From Dyadobacter psychrophilus (lineage in GTDB: Bacteria; Bacteroidota; Bacteroidia; Cytophagales; Spirosomataceae), in NCBI RefSeq assembly GCF_900167945.1, contig NZ_FUZA01000003.1:62001-126000 (forward strand): 64,000 nucleotides of DNA, read 5' to 3'. This document shows, piece by piece, positions 1 to 7,989 of the stretch. Position 1 is the first letter of the stretch; each line of letters opens with the position of its first letter. Below the pieces are notes generated by a model. The model was not told the origin of the DNA. It searched no databases and worked only from the letters and a program-made list of their open reading frames with translations. The position numbers were made by a program, and so were the translations under genes.

Positions 1-591
1 ATTTGTTAATGCATTATTAACCGCAAAAGAAGTGCAGCCAACCATGTTCAGGTCCGTGAGTGCGTGGCCAATGTCGTGTGCAGCGTGATAATTGAGAATG
101 CGATAATATTTGGGGCCGATATAATTGAATTGCTCTGAAAATGACTGTGAAACTCCGTAGATCTCCTGCTGGTTTTCCTCGGGAATGTATTTGTAAATAT
201 CCCGGTTAAACCAGCCTACAAAGCCTTTCAGGACTTGCAAAAACATGCTGCTAGGGATCATTTCCCTGATCTGATTCACAAAATGAACTTCCTGCTTTTC
301 CATCAGTTCTTTTGCAAGAATGCCGTAGATCAGTCCGCGCTCGTAAGGTTTTCCTTCGAGATACATTTCCCAAATGCCTTGTTTATTCTTTTTAAGCCAG
401 CAATTTCCGACCGTATAATGGTCTTCGCCCACTTTAATTCGCTTGTAACTTTCGATAGTTTTATTACTTTCAAGCTTGGGTGCAGGAACGCGGATGCGCC
501 AGATAAACAGCCCAAAAAGAACTCCTACGATCAGCAGGAAGATCGCAATGGTTTTTAAGACGGACCTGGTTACTTTATTTTTGGGCCACAT
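1..591 (-). CDS. C45-type Ntn acyltransferase/peptidase family protein, truncated by window edge
   Basis: Only the first 197 codons are present; the gene continues past the left edge. The ATG at 591 is followed by a membrane segment (about residues 13-31, IAIFLLIVGVLFGLFIW) and then a region resembling acyl-CoA:6-aminopenicillanate acyltransferase (C45) proteins, including YERGLIYG and HDIGHALTDLNMVGCTSFAV. In Ntn hydrolases of this family the Cys of a GCTS-type motif becomes the N-terminal nucleophile after self-cleavage, so the protein is probably a membrane-anchored self-processing amidase or acyltransferase. The substrate cannot be told. It is divergent from the phosphopantetheinyl transferase gene at 648. 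Family assignment rests on this motif and on overall resemblance; the rest of the catalytic domain is outside the window. Confidence 0.72.
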   Translation of the reverse strand, partial: MWPKNKVTRSVLKTIAIFLLIVGVLFGLFIWRIRVPAPKLESNKTIESYKRIKVGEDHYTVGNCWLKKNKQGIWEMYLEGKPYERGLIYGILAKELMEKQEVHFVNQIREMIPSSMFLQVLKGFVGWFNRDIYKYIPEENQQEIYGVSQSFSEQFNYIGPKYYRILNYHAAHDIGHALTDLNMVGCTSFAVNNALTN

Positions 592-647
592 AAAGAGACG
601 GGCGTTGCAATTTTATAAGTGCGGTTGAATATCAAAATTAATAATAA

Positions 648-1274
648 ATGGCCATCTGTTACATAAAAAGCATTTCGGATGATTCAACGCTAGGATTGTG
701 GCACATGACGGAAAGCTGGCAGGAGATGCAAGAAATGGCTAATCTGCCCAATTCTGAATATCTGCCGCTGGAAGAGAAAAAAACCGACCGCAGAAAGCAG
801 GAATGGCTGGCATGTCGCATTCTGTTACAGGAAATGATACATTCTCAGCCTCTGATCAAATATGACGAAAACCGGAAACCACGCATAAAGAATAGCACCC
901 GACAGCTTTCAATGTCGCATTCGGGCGATTATGCAAGTGTGTATGTGCATGATAACAAACCGGTTGGAGTGGATTTACAGCAAATGAAGCCGTCTATTTC
1001 CAAAGGCGCGGATTATTTTCTGAACGACGCAGAACAGCACTGGGTTGACCTGAATGACAATGTTCAGCTGCATTTGATCTGGTGTGCGAAAGAGGCGGCG
1101 TTCAAATATGCCGGCGATGCGGATCTGGACTTGAAAAAACATATCATTACAAATCCCTTTCATAGCAACCAAAATGGATTAATTGAGGTTTCTATCCAAA
1201 AGGAACAACTGACTGAATCTGTCAAAGTGCGATACGACACTTTTGAAGACTACTTATTGGCCTGGACTGTCTGA
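648..1274 (+). CDS. 4'-phosphopantetheinyl transferase superfamily protein
   Basis: 208 residues, the usual size for an Sfp/AcpS-superfamily transferase, which moves the phosphopantetheine arm of CoA onto a serine of a carrier protein. The Mg-binding and catalytic motifs are visible: GVDLQ at about residue 107 (the GVD motif) and WCAKEAAFKYAG at about 145 (the WxxKEAxxK motif). An SHSGDYASV segment before GVD matches the typical SxSH-type region. No polyketide or peptide synthetase lies nearby, so it may serve fatty-acid or another carrier protein. A short 29-nt gap to the PIG-L gene suggests possible co-transcription, but the products have no obvious link. The family is secure and the target is unknown. 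Confidence 0.88.
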   Translation: MAICYIKSISDDSTLGLWHMTESWQEMQEMANLPNSEYLPLEEKKTDRRKQEWLACRILLQEMIHSQPLIKYDENRKPRIKNSTRQLSMSHSGDYASVYVHDNKPVGVDLQQMKPSISKGADYFLNDAEQHWVDLNDNVQLHLIWCAKEAAFKYAGDADLDLKKHIITNPFHSNQNGLIEVSIQKEQLTESVKVRYDTFEDYLLAWTV

Positions 1275-1303
1275 ATTTTTGAATACAAAAACCTAATCCC
1301 TAT

Positions 1304-3781
1304 ATGCCTCGATTTCTTACTTGCCTGCTTTTGCTTTTTGCCCTCCGACTTTCCGCACAAGTTCCTTCGCAATCGTCCAGTGAAATTTTTCAGAACATTA
1401 AGAAACTGAATGTATTAGGCTCTGTGCTTTACATTGCCGCGCATCCGGATGATGAAAACACGTTAATGTTATCATATTTATCAAAAGATCAGCTGGTTAG
1501 GACGGGATATTTATCATTAACAAGAGGCGATGGCGGGCAAAATCTGATCGGAGCGGAACAAGGTTATAACATTGGCGTCATTCGCACGCAGGAATTGCTG
1601 GCTGCAAGACGCATTGACGGAGCGCAGCAGTTTTTTTCAAGGGCATATGATTTTGGCTTTTCCAAAACGCGTGACGAAACATTGAATTTTTGGGACAAGG
1701 ACAAAGTTCTCGGTGACGTGATCTGGATGATCCGCAAATTCCAGCCAGACGTAATCATTACCCGTTTCCCACCTGATCCGCGCGCAGGCCATGGCCATCA
1801 TCAAACATCTGCATTTCTTGCAGAACAGGGATTCAGCCTTGCTGCTGATCCGAAATCTTATCCCGATCAGCTGAAATTTGTCAAGCCGTGGCAGGCCAAA
1901 AGATTAGTTTGGAATACATACACGCCGGGTTTTACCAACAAACAGCCGACCGAAGAGAAAAATCCGTTCATATCCATCGAAATTGGCGGTTATAACCCGG
2001 TTTTAGGCAAATCTTATACAGAAATCGCTGCTGAAAGTCGCAGCCAGCATAAGAGTCAGGGATTCGGGAGCGCGCCTCAGCGTGGCGCCAGGATTGATTA
2101 TTTCCTGCACAAAGTTGGCGAAACAGCGCAAAAGGGCCTTTTTGATGGGATTGATGTTTCCTGGAAACGCGTGAAAGGAAGTGAGAAAATTCAGACAATG
2201 ATCACCGGCGCGATCAAAAATTTTTCTGTTAATAAGCCGTCCGCATCCGTTCCTGAACTTTTGAAAATCAATACCGAATTGAATAAGCTTGATTCCACGA
2301 ACATTTACATTAAAGCAAAAAAAGAGGAGGTTAGAGAGCTGATTTTACAATGTGCAGGGCTTTGGTTTGAAACCAATCCCGACGATTTTTCGCAAGTTGC
2401 AGGCGACACAGCTGCTATTAAGATTGCGGTGGTCAAAAGATCGGATTATCCTGTAAAACTGATTTCCCTGCAATGGACTGGCAAAGAAAAGGATAGCACA
2501 TTGAATTTGGCCTTGGAAGATAACGAGCTGAATTCCTTTGCATTGAATCCGGTTTTGCCTGCCAAATTGAAAGTAAGCCAACCATATTGGCTGGAAAAAC
2601 CGATCGATAAAGGTTTGTTTCAAATTGATAATCAACAGGACATTGGATTCCCCGAAAACCGGCCTGAAACCACTACCGAGTTTGTTTTTGAGATTGGTGG
2701 TCAGCAATTTGCGTTTTCGAGACCCTGGATTTACAAAAGTACCGATCCCGCACAAGGCGAGATTTACAGGCCATTTGAAATTCGTCCGGCGGTGACGGCA
2801 AACATTACAGAGCCGGTTTTTATATTTTCTTCATTGGAACCAAAAACAGTTAGCATTCTCGTAGAAGCGCAACGCAAGAATGTAAAGGGATCGGTTAAGC
2901 CTGAAATTCCGGCTGGCTGGAAGTCTGTTCCCGAGTCTGCAAGCTTTGATTTCAAAGGAAAATATCAACAGCAATATTTCTCATTCATCATTACTCCGCC
3001 AGCTAATAATCAGGAAGTGAAACTGAAAGCGATTGCAACAGTGGATGGACAAATGTTTGATAAATCCATCAGAACCATTGCCTACCAGCACATTCCAAGC
3101 CAGACTATCTTCCCAACGTCAGAAGCCAAGCTGGCGAAAATAGATGTAAAAACGACCGTTAAAAATATCGGCTATATTGCTGGCGCTGGCGACGACGTCC
3201 CAACGGCCTTACGGCAAATGGATTGCCAGGTTACCATGCTGAACGAAGCCGGTTTGGCAAAAGATCTGTCGATTTATGACGCTATTATTGTTGGCGTGAG
3301 GGCATATAACACAGAAAATTATCTCACCAATTACCAATCCAAATTGATGGATTATGTAAAAAACGGAGGGACGATGGTCGTGCAATACACCATTCCGGGT
3401 GGGCAAAAAGTAAAACAGATCGGGCCTTATGACATTGAACTTGGACGCGACCGGGTGGCCGAAGAAGATGCAGAAATGCGTTTTTTGTTACCAGAACATC
3501 CTTTGCTTAATTATCCAAACAAAATCACGCAAAAAGATTTTGAAGGCTGGATCCAGGAACGCGGGTTATATTTTGCACAAACCTGGGACAAAACAAATTA
3601 TCAGGCGCTATTTTCAGCCAATGACAAAGAAGAAACGTTGAAAGAAGGCAGCGTACTCTATGCCCAATATGGTAAGGGGCATTACATTTATACTGGCCTG
3701 TCCTTTTTCCGCGAGCTTCCGGCAGGCGTTACGGGTGCTTACCGACTTTTTGCCAACATGATATCTGCTGGCAAAAAGTAG
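1304..3781 (+). CDS. Secreted PIG-L (LmbE-like) family deacetylase with C-terminal GATase-like domain
   Basis: 825 residues. An N-terminal signal peptide (MPRFLTCLLLLFALRLSAQ) is followed by a PIG-L domain with the zinc motif AAHPDDE at about residue 45 and GHGHHQTS at about 160, which supplies further ligands. PIG-L enzymes remove N-acetyl groups from amino sugars and related glycoconjugates. The middle (about 350-600) looks like beta-sandwich material. The last approximately 200 residues (DAIIVGVRAYNT, GGTMVVQY) resemble a ThuA/class I glutamine amidotransferase-like fold. This long architecture is typical of Bacteroidota secreted PIG-L proteins. The substrate is unknown, but export points to external or periplasmic glycans. 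The gene ends 5 nt from the convergent VWA gene. Confidence 0.87.
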   Translation: MPRFLTCLLLLFALRLSAQVPSQSSSEIFQNIKKLNVLGSVLYIAAHPDDENTLMLSYLSKDQLVRTGYLSLTRGDGGQNLIGAEQGYNIGVIRTQELLAARRIDGAQQFFSRAYDFGFSKTRDETLNFWDKDKVLGDVIWMIRKFQPDVIITRFPPDPRAGHGHHQTSAFLAEQGFSLAADPKSYPDQLKFVKPWQAKRLVWNTYTPGFTNKQPTEEKNPFISIEIGGYNPVLGKSYTEIAAESRSQHKSQGFGSAPQRGARIDYFLHKVGETAQKGLFDGIDVSWKRVKGSEKIQTMITGAIKNFSVNKPSASVPELLKINTELNKLDSTNIYIKAKKEEVRELILQCAGLWFETNPDDFSQVAGDTAAIKIAVVKRSDYPVKLISLQWTGKEKDSTLNLALEDNELNSFALNPVLPAKLKVSQPYWLEKPIDKGLFQIDNQQDIGFPENRPETTTEFVFEIGGQQFAFSRPWIYKSTDPAQGEIYRPFEIRPAVTANITEPVFIFSSLEPKTVSILVEAQRKNVKGSVKPEIPAGWKSVPESASFDFKGKYQQQYFSFIITPPANNQEVKLKAIATVDGQMFDKSIRTIAYQHIPSQTIFPTSEAKLAKIDVKTTVKNIGYIAGAGDDVPTALRQMDCQVTMLNEAGLAKDLSIYDAIIVGVRAYNTENYLTNYQSKLMDYVKNGGTMVVQYTIPGGQKVKQIGPYDIELGRDRVAEEDAEMRFLLPEHPLLNYPNKITQKDFEGWIQERGLYFAQTWDKTNYQALFSANDKEETLKEGSVLYAQYGKGHYIYTGLSFFRELPAGVTGAYRLFANMISAGKK

Positions 3782-3786
3782 GATTC

Positions 3787-4896
3787 TTACTTGACGTTTT
3801 TCCTGCGGTTACGCTGAAAATCTTCCAGAACAAACCCGCCTAACCCTTGCAAATTGCTGTAATAAGCACGGCCGTTATTGACTTGCGTGAAGTTTTGTAC
3901 AAATTGTTTCAAATAAGGGTCCGTCGCGATCATGAATGTCGTCACCGGAATGTCCAGCCTTCTGCATTGCGCAGCTAGCGTTAATGTCTTATTAATGATC
4001 TTGCGATCCAGGCCGAAGCTGTTTTTGTAATAACGGATTCCTTCTTTTAAGCAAGTCGGCTTTCCGTCGGTTATCATGAAAATTTGCTTATTACGCGTTT
4101 TTTTGCGTCGCAGGATGTCCATAGCAAGCTCCAAACCTGCTACTGTGTTTGTATGATATGGCCCAACTTCCAGATATGGCAAATCTTTAATCTGGATCTG
4201 CCAGGCATCATTTCCGAAAACGATAATGTCCAGTGAATCTTTCGGATATTTACTTCTGATCAATTTAGCCAGCGCAAGTGCAACTTTTTTTGCAGGCGTA
4301 ATGCGGTCTTCTCCATATAAGATCATGGAGTGACTGATATCGATCATTACAACAGTCGCAGTTGTCGTTTTTTGCTCACGTTCAACGACTTCCAGGTCAT
4401 TTTCCATCAACATAAAATCACCAATGCCATGGTTGACCTGCGCATTTTTGATGGATTCGGTCATCGCGATCTGGTCCAGTGTATCGCCAAACTGGAACTG
4501 GCGAATGTCGCTGCTGAGCTCGTCGCCTACGCCCATATGCGGCGTGTGGTGATTTCCGCCTGTTTTTGAGCGTTTAAGTTTCCCGAATATTTCGTCCAAA
4601 GCACTCTTGCGAATGCTTTTTTCGGCTTTGGGCGTCATAATGATCTTGCTCTCTCCGTCCTGCTTTTCTTCGGTGATATAACCTTTCTTTTTAAGGTCAT
4701 CGAAGAAATCACCGATCCCATAGGAATCATTGGTAAGATTATATTGCCGGTCGAGCTCGCTAAGCCATGACATTGCCTCAGAAACATCGCCGGAAGTCAT
4801 TAATAGCAGTTGCTGAAAGATGTCGAACAATTGGTCAAACTTACTGTTCGGACCTTGTTCGGCTGGTATAAATTTGGAAAAACGATGTCCGCGCAT
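3787..4896 (-). CDS. VWA domain-containing protein
   Basis: 369 residues, no signal peptide. The C-terminal half is a von Willebrand factor A domain with a metal-ion-dependent adhesion site: DISHS (DxSxS) at about residue 190, a Thr region after GPYHTNT, and MITDGKPT near 275. The N-terminal part (about 1-130) is helical and charged with no domain I can name. Cytoplasmic VWA proteins of this type often partner with MoxR-type AAA ATPases, but none is adjacent. The gene is convergent with the PIG-L gene and lies downstream of the SUF operon terminator, so it is probably transcribed separately. The domain is certain and the function unknown. Confidence 0.85.
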   Translation of the reverse strand: MRGHRFSKFIPAEQGPNSKFDQLFDIFQQLLLMTSGDVSEAMSWLSELDRQYNLTNDSYGIGDFFDDLKKKGYITEEKQDGESKIIMTPKAEKSIRKSALDEIFGKLKRSKTGGNHHTPHMGVGDELSSDIRQFQFGDTLDQIAMTESIKNAQVNHGIGDFMLMENDLEVVEREQKTTTATVVMIDISHSMILYGEDRITPAKKVALALAKLIRSKYPKDSLDIIVFGNDAWQIQIKDLPYLEVGPYHTNTVAGLELAMDILRRKKTRNKQIFMITDGKPTCLKEGIRYYKNSFGLDRKIINKTLTLAAQCRRLDIPVTTFMIATDPYLKQFVQNFTQVNNGRAYYSNLQGLGGFVLEDFQRNRRKNVK

Positions 4897-4918
4897 AAAA
4901 ATCAGCTAAAATAAGACC

Positions 4919-4962
4919 TCAAAAAAGAGACGGCTACTTTCAAATTTAATCGAAAGTAGCCG
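4919..4962 (-). terminator. Rho-independent terminator of the SUF/bacilliredoxin operon
   Basis: An 11-bp inverted repeat (CGGCTACTTTC at 4931-4941 with its complement at 4952-4962) is followed, in minus-strand sense, by TCTCTTTTTT. It lies 24 nt past the stop codon of the bacilliredoxin gene and so marks the end of the sufC-to-bacilliredoxin transcript. Confidence 0.85.
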
Positions 4963-4986
4963 CATATTCATTCATATTTGACAAGA

Positions 4987-5415
4987 CTACGCTTCTTCTG
5001 CACAGAATTCTTCAAATGCCATTTGTAAATGTTGTGCAATCATCTCAGCCGAACGGCCTTCGATGTGGTGACGCTCTACAAAATGGATCAATTCACCATC
5101 TTTGAAAAGCGCTACCGCCGGTGAAGACGGAGGATATGGCAATGTATATTCGCGCATTTTGGCAACTGCTTCCAGATCGGCTCCTGCAAAAACCGTTGCC
5201 AAATGGTCAGGTTTGATTTCGCTGCGTGACAAAGCTGCTCTCACACCCGGACGCGCTGCACCTGCCGCACATCCGCAAACCGAATTGATCACAACCAGAG
5301 CCGTTCCTTTCGTGGTTTGCATAAAATTGTCAACTTCCTCAGCAGTTGTCAGATCCTGAAAACCAACATTAACTAGTTCAGCTTTCATTGGAGCCACTAA
5401 TTGTGGTGGATACAT
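4987..5415 (-). CDS. BrxA/BrxB family bacilliredoxin
   Basis: 142 residues, matching the YphP/YqiW family in length. The active-site motif is CGCAAG at about residue 47 (SVCGCAAGAARPG), the CGC motif that sets bacilliredoxins apart from CxxC thioredoxins. Family members remove bacillithiol from mixed disulphides on cytoplasmic proteins. The gene is the last of the minus-strand SUF operon, 52 nt after the sufT-like gene and followed by a terminator. Since bacillithiol has been linked to Fe-S cluster traffic in Firmicutes, this position suggests a thiol-repair or Fe-S delivery role here (inference). Bacillithiol synthesis genes are not in the window. Confidence 0.9.
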   Translation of the reverse strand: MYPPQLVAPMKAELVNVGFQDLTTAEEVDNFMQTTKGTALVVINSVCGCAAGAARPGVRAALSRSEIKPDHLATVFAGADLEAVAKMREYTLPYPPSSPAVALFKDGELIHFVERHHIEGRSAEMIAQHLQMAFEEFCAEEA

Positions 5416-5467
5416 ATTTCTAAAAATTAAAGTTTATGAGATAATTATATTATTGGCAATCAAAACC

Positions 5468-5779
5468 TTACATGAAACCTAATTCAAGTTTGGCTTCTTC
5501 CGACATCATTTCCGTCGTATAAGGCGGGTCAAATGTCAGTTCAAGGCTCACGTCATTTACACCTTCCACTTCCCGGATCTTTTGTTCCACTTCTCCTGGT
5601 AATGTTCCTGCGGAAGGGCACGAAGGCGATGTTAGGGTCATGGAAACAAATACATTATTGACAGGGAATATTTTCAAATCGTAGATCAGCCCCAGTTCGT
5701 ACACATCGACCGGAATTTCCGGATCGTAAACCGTCTTGATGGCCTTCACAACTTCTTCCCTTAATTCTGACTCTGACAT
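5468..5779 (-). CDS. SUF-associated MIP18 (DUF59) family protein, SufT/PaaD-like
   Basis: 103 residues forming a single MIP18/DUF59 domain. Typical elements are VYDPEIPVDVYELGLIYD near the N terminus and the conserved Cys motif TLTSPSCPSAGTLP at about residue 48. Such proteins (SufT, the domain in PaaD, eukaryotic MIP18) help mature or deliver Fe-S clusters to apoproteins. The gene is 26 nt downstream of sufE in the SUF operon, the common Bacteroidota arrangement. I do not give a symbol because the family includes several functional variants. The closest well-known role is SufT-like Fe-S maturation. Confidence 0.88.
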   Translation of the reverse strand: MSESELREEVVKAIKTVYDPEIPVDVYELGLIYDLKIFPVNNVFVSMTLTSPSCPSAGTLPGEVEQKIREVEGVNDVSLELTFDPPYTTEMMSEEAKLELGFM

Positions 5780-5805
5780 TTCGATATAAATTTTACTAAT
5801 CTGAA

Positions 5806-6240
5806 TTAATTCGCTGTGTTAAAAGACTTTGCCTGAAAAGCGACACCATAAGCCTTCATTTGTTTCAACATGGCAGCAAGTCCGTTTGAACGGGTTTGTG
5901 CAAGATGCTGATGTAATCCAATGCTTTCCATAAAATAAAGATCCGCACCGGCAATTTCCTTTGGCGTATGGCCCGACAACACCTTTACAAGCATGCTAAC
6001 CAGTCCACGGACAATGATTGCGTCGCTATCCGCTTCGAATTTCAGCAAATCGCCATCCATGTAAGCATTCAGCCACACGCGGGATTGGCAGCCCTTTATT
6101 ATATTGTCTTCAGTCTTAAATTGTTCTTCCAATGGTGGGAACTGCTTTCCGAGGTCAATAATATACTCGTACTTGCTCTCCCAATCATCAAACAATTCAA
6201 AATCCGAAATTAGTTCGTCCTGTATCTCGTTTATGGTCAT
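5806..6240 (-). CDS. sufE: SufE family sulfur acceptor protein
   Basis: 144 residues from the ATG at 6240 (MTINEIQDEL). Translation can be extended upstream to 6282, but that would overlap the DUF5618 stop, and SufE proteins normally begin near this helix. The sulfur-accepting cysteine sits in the conserved IKGCQSRVWL motif at about residue 50. SufE takes persulfide from SufS and passes it to the SufBC(D) scaffold. Downstream helices (GHTPKEIAGADLYFMESIGL) fit the family. The gene follows DUF5618 after 11 nt. Confidence 0.93.
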   Translation of the reverse strand: MTINEIQDELISDFELFDDWESKYEYIIDLGKQFPPLEEQFKTEDNIIKGCQSRVWLNAYMDGDLLKFEADSDAIIVRGLVSMLVKVLSGHTPKEIAGADLYFMESIGLHQHLAQTRSNGLAAMLKQMKAYGVAFQAKSFNTAN

Positions 6241-6251
6241 TGTATTTTTAA

Positions 6252-6632
6252 TTATGCGACGGCAGTTCTGGTTTCTACCCAATTGATAATTGACTCTGCC
6301 ATCTTGATGCCCGCCATTGAAACGTTAGCATCAGTATTTCCGTCATAACTCATCGCCAAATGAAGCGTGCTATATGCGGCAACAAATGACGCCAAAGCTT
6401 TTTTATCCAATTTTGAAAGATTGTCTTTATACCAACCCACATCTTTTCTACCCTTGCCTTTTTCCTCAAATAAACCATCAAGCGCCACCAAAACTCCGGT
6501 GTAAGCTGCATGACCAGCAAGTTTTACATATTTTGGATCCTGATAGAGGCCATCCTCCTTCTTCGCCTTTTCTCTTAAAATCTCCTTAGCATTATCCAGA
6601 TAACGCTTTGCTTCTTGTACTGTGTTTGGCAT
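6252..6632 (-). CDS. DUF5618 family protein embedded in the SUF operon
   Basis: 126 residues, all-helical and highly charged, with no signal peptide or cysteine. Conserved-looking blocks are AKRYLDNAKEILREKA, KLAGHAAYTGVLVALDGLF and AAYSTLHLAMSYDG. It resembles proteins named DUF5618 in Bacteroidota. The AGHAAYxGVLxALDGLF layout recalls small four-helix HEPN-like proteins, but this is only an impression. It sits between sufS (46-nt gap) and sufE (11-nt gap) in the same orientation, so it is almost certainly co-transcribed with Fe-S assembly genes. No function is known to me. Confidence 0.78.
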   Translation of the reverse strand: MPNTVQEAKRYLDNAKEILREKAKKEDGLYQDPKYVKLAGHAAYTGVLVALDGLFEEKGKGRKDVGWYKDNLSKLDKKALASFVAAYSTLHLAMSYDGNTDANVSMAGIKMAESIINWVETRTAVA

Positions 6633-6678
6633 AGGTGTATATAGATTTGGTTAAAATTCGGAGGTTAATTTAGCAAGA

Positions 6679-7905
6679 TTATCCGAGCATTCTTTTCACT
6701 TTGTGCAAGCCCTGGATCAAAAGATCGATTTCTTCGGTCGTGTTATAAACAGCAAATGAGGCACGTGTGGTTCCGGTAATGTTGAAGCGGCGCATCAAAG
6801 GCTGCGTGCAATGGTGACCTGTGCGAACTGCTATGCCCTGCTGATCCAGCAACACGCCCATATCCTGATGGTGAATGCCATCGATCACGAATGAAAGCAC
6901 ACTTACTTTTTCCTTTGCCTGACCTATAATCCTCAATCCTTCAATGTCTTTTACCGCTTCTGTGGCGTACTCAAGTAACTTGTGCTCGTGCGCTGCAATG
7001 TTCTCTTTACCTAGTGTATCCACATAATCCAGCGCATATTTCGCGGCCACAACGTCCGCTATATTGGGCGTTCCGGCTTCGAATTTATAGGGCAGCTCGT
7101 TATATGTTGTTTTCTCAAAAGTCACTTCTTTGATCATCTCTCCACCCCCGCGATAGGGTGGCATGGCATCCAGCAATTCTTTCTTTCCATACAAAATCCC
7201 CATTCCGGTCGGCCCGTAGATTTTGTGGAGGGATAATGAATAGAAATCGCAATCCAGATCCTGGACGTCCAAATGCAAATGCGAACTAGCCTGTGCTCCA
7301 TCTAAAAGCACTTTTGCGCCAACTGCGTGTGCTTTTGCAATGATCTCTTTAACCGGGTTAATGGTGCCCAGAGAATTGGAAACATGCACGACAGAAACGA
7401 ATTTGGTGCGCTCTGTCAGCAATTTTTCATATTCATCCATCAGCAATTCGCCCTCATCATTGATCGGGATGATCTTTAAAATGCAGCCTTTCTCTTCGCA
7501 AAGCATCTGCCAGGGAACAATATTGGAATGATGCTCCATGGTTGAAATGATCACTTCATCGCCCGCTTTCAGGAACGTGCGGCCATAACTGGATGCGACA
7601 AGATTGATCCCGTCCGTTGTCCCGTAAGTAAAAATGATCTCCTCTGGAAGCGGCGCATTCAAAAACGCTTGTAAACGGCGGCGCGATTGCTCAAATGCCG
7701 AAGTTGCTTTCTCGGCCAGATGATGGATTCCCCTGTGAATATTGGCATTATAATGCTCATAATAACCCGACAGCGCATCCAAAACCAGACGCGGTTTCTG
7801 CGTTGTTGCAGCATTGTCAAAGTAAACCAGCTGCTTTCCGTTCACAATTTCATTCAGGATCGGAAAGTCATTTCTGATGGATGCTATATCAAGATTGTTG
7901 CTCAT
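6679..7905 (-). CDS. sufS: Cysteine desulfurase SufS
   Basis: 408 residues, the normal length for SufS. This PLP enzyme releases sulfur from L-cysteine as a persulfide. Visible landmarks are NAATTQKP near the N terminus, EHHSNIVPWQ (cofactor-stacking His), SLSLHKIYGPTG with the PLP-binding Lys at about residue 228, and RTGHHCTQPLMRRF with the catalytic Cys at about 365. The short RTGHHCxxP loop marks it as group II (SufS) rather than IscS. It lies downstream of sufD, separated by an 84-nt gap that holds a terminator-like hairpin, and upstream of DUF5618 and sufE. Confidence 0.96.
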   Translation of the reverse strand: MSNNLDIASIRNDFPILNEIVNGKQLVYFDNAATTQKPRLVLDALSGYYEHYNANIHRGIHHLAEKATSAFEQSRRRLQAFLNAPLPEEIIFTYGTTDGINLVASSYGRTFLKAGDEVIISTMEHHSNIVPWQMLCEEKGCILKIIPINDEGELLMDEYEKLLTERTKFVSVVHVSNSLGTINPVKEIIAKAHAVGAKVLLDGAQASSHLHLDVQDLDCDFYSLSLHKIYGPTGMGILYGKKELLDAMPPYRGGGEMIKEVTFEKTTYNELPYKFEAGTPNIADVVAAKYALDYVDTLGKENIAAHEHKLLEYATEAVKDIEGLRIIGQAKEKVSVLSFVIDGIHHQDMGVLLDQQGIAVRTGHHCTQPLMRRFNITGTTRASFAVYNTTEEIDLLIQGLHKVKRMLG

Positions 7906-7919
7906 TATGACAGGTATTT

Positions 7920-7956
7920 AAGAAAAATACCCAACCCAATGAATGACAGGTTGGGT
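7920..7956 (-). promoter_or_regulatory. Terminator-like hairpin inside the SUF operon (between sufD and sufS)
   Basis: In minus sense an 8-bp stem (ACCCAACC at 7929-7936 pairing with GGTTGGGT at 7949-7956, 12-nt loop) is followed by ATTTTTCT. It lies 33 nt after the sufD stop and 24 nt before the sufS start. It could act as a partial terminator or an mRNA-processing hairpin lowering sufS-sufE expression relative to sufCD. The structure is seen directly and the role is inferred. Confidence 0.6.
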
Positions 7957-7989
7957 AGCAATAAGATGAGTCCGGCGAATGTCAGACGA

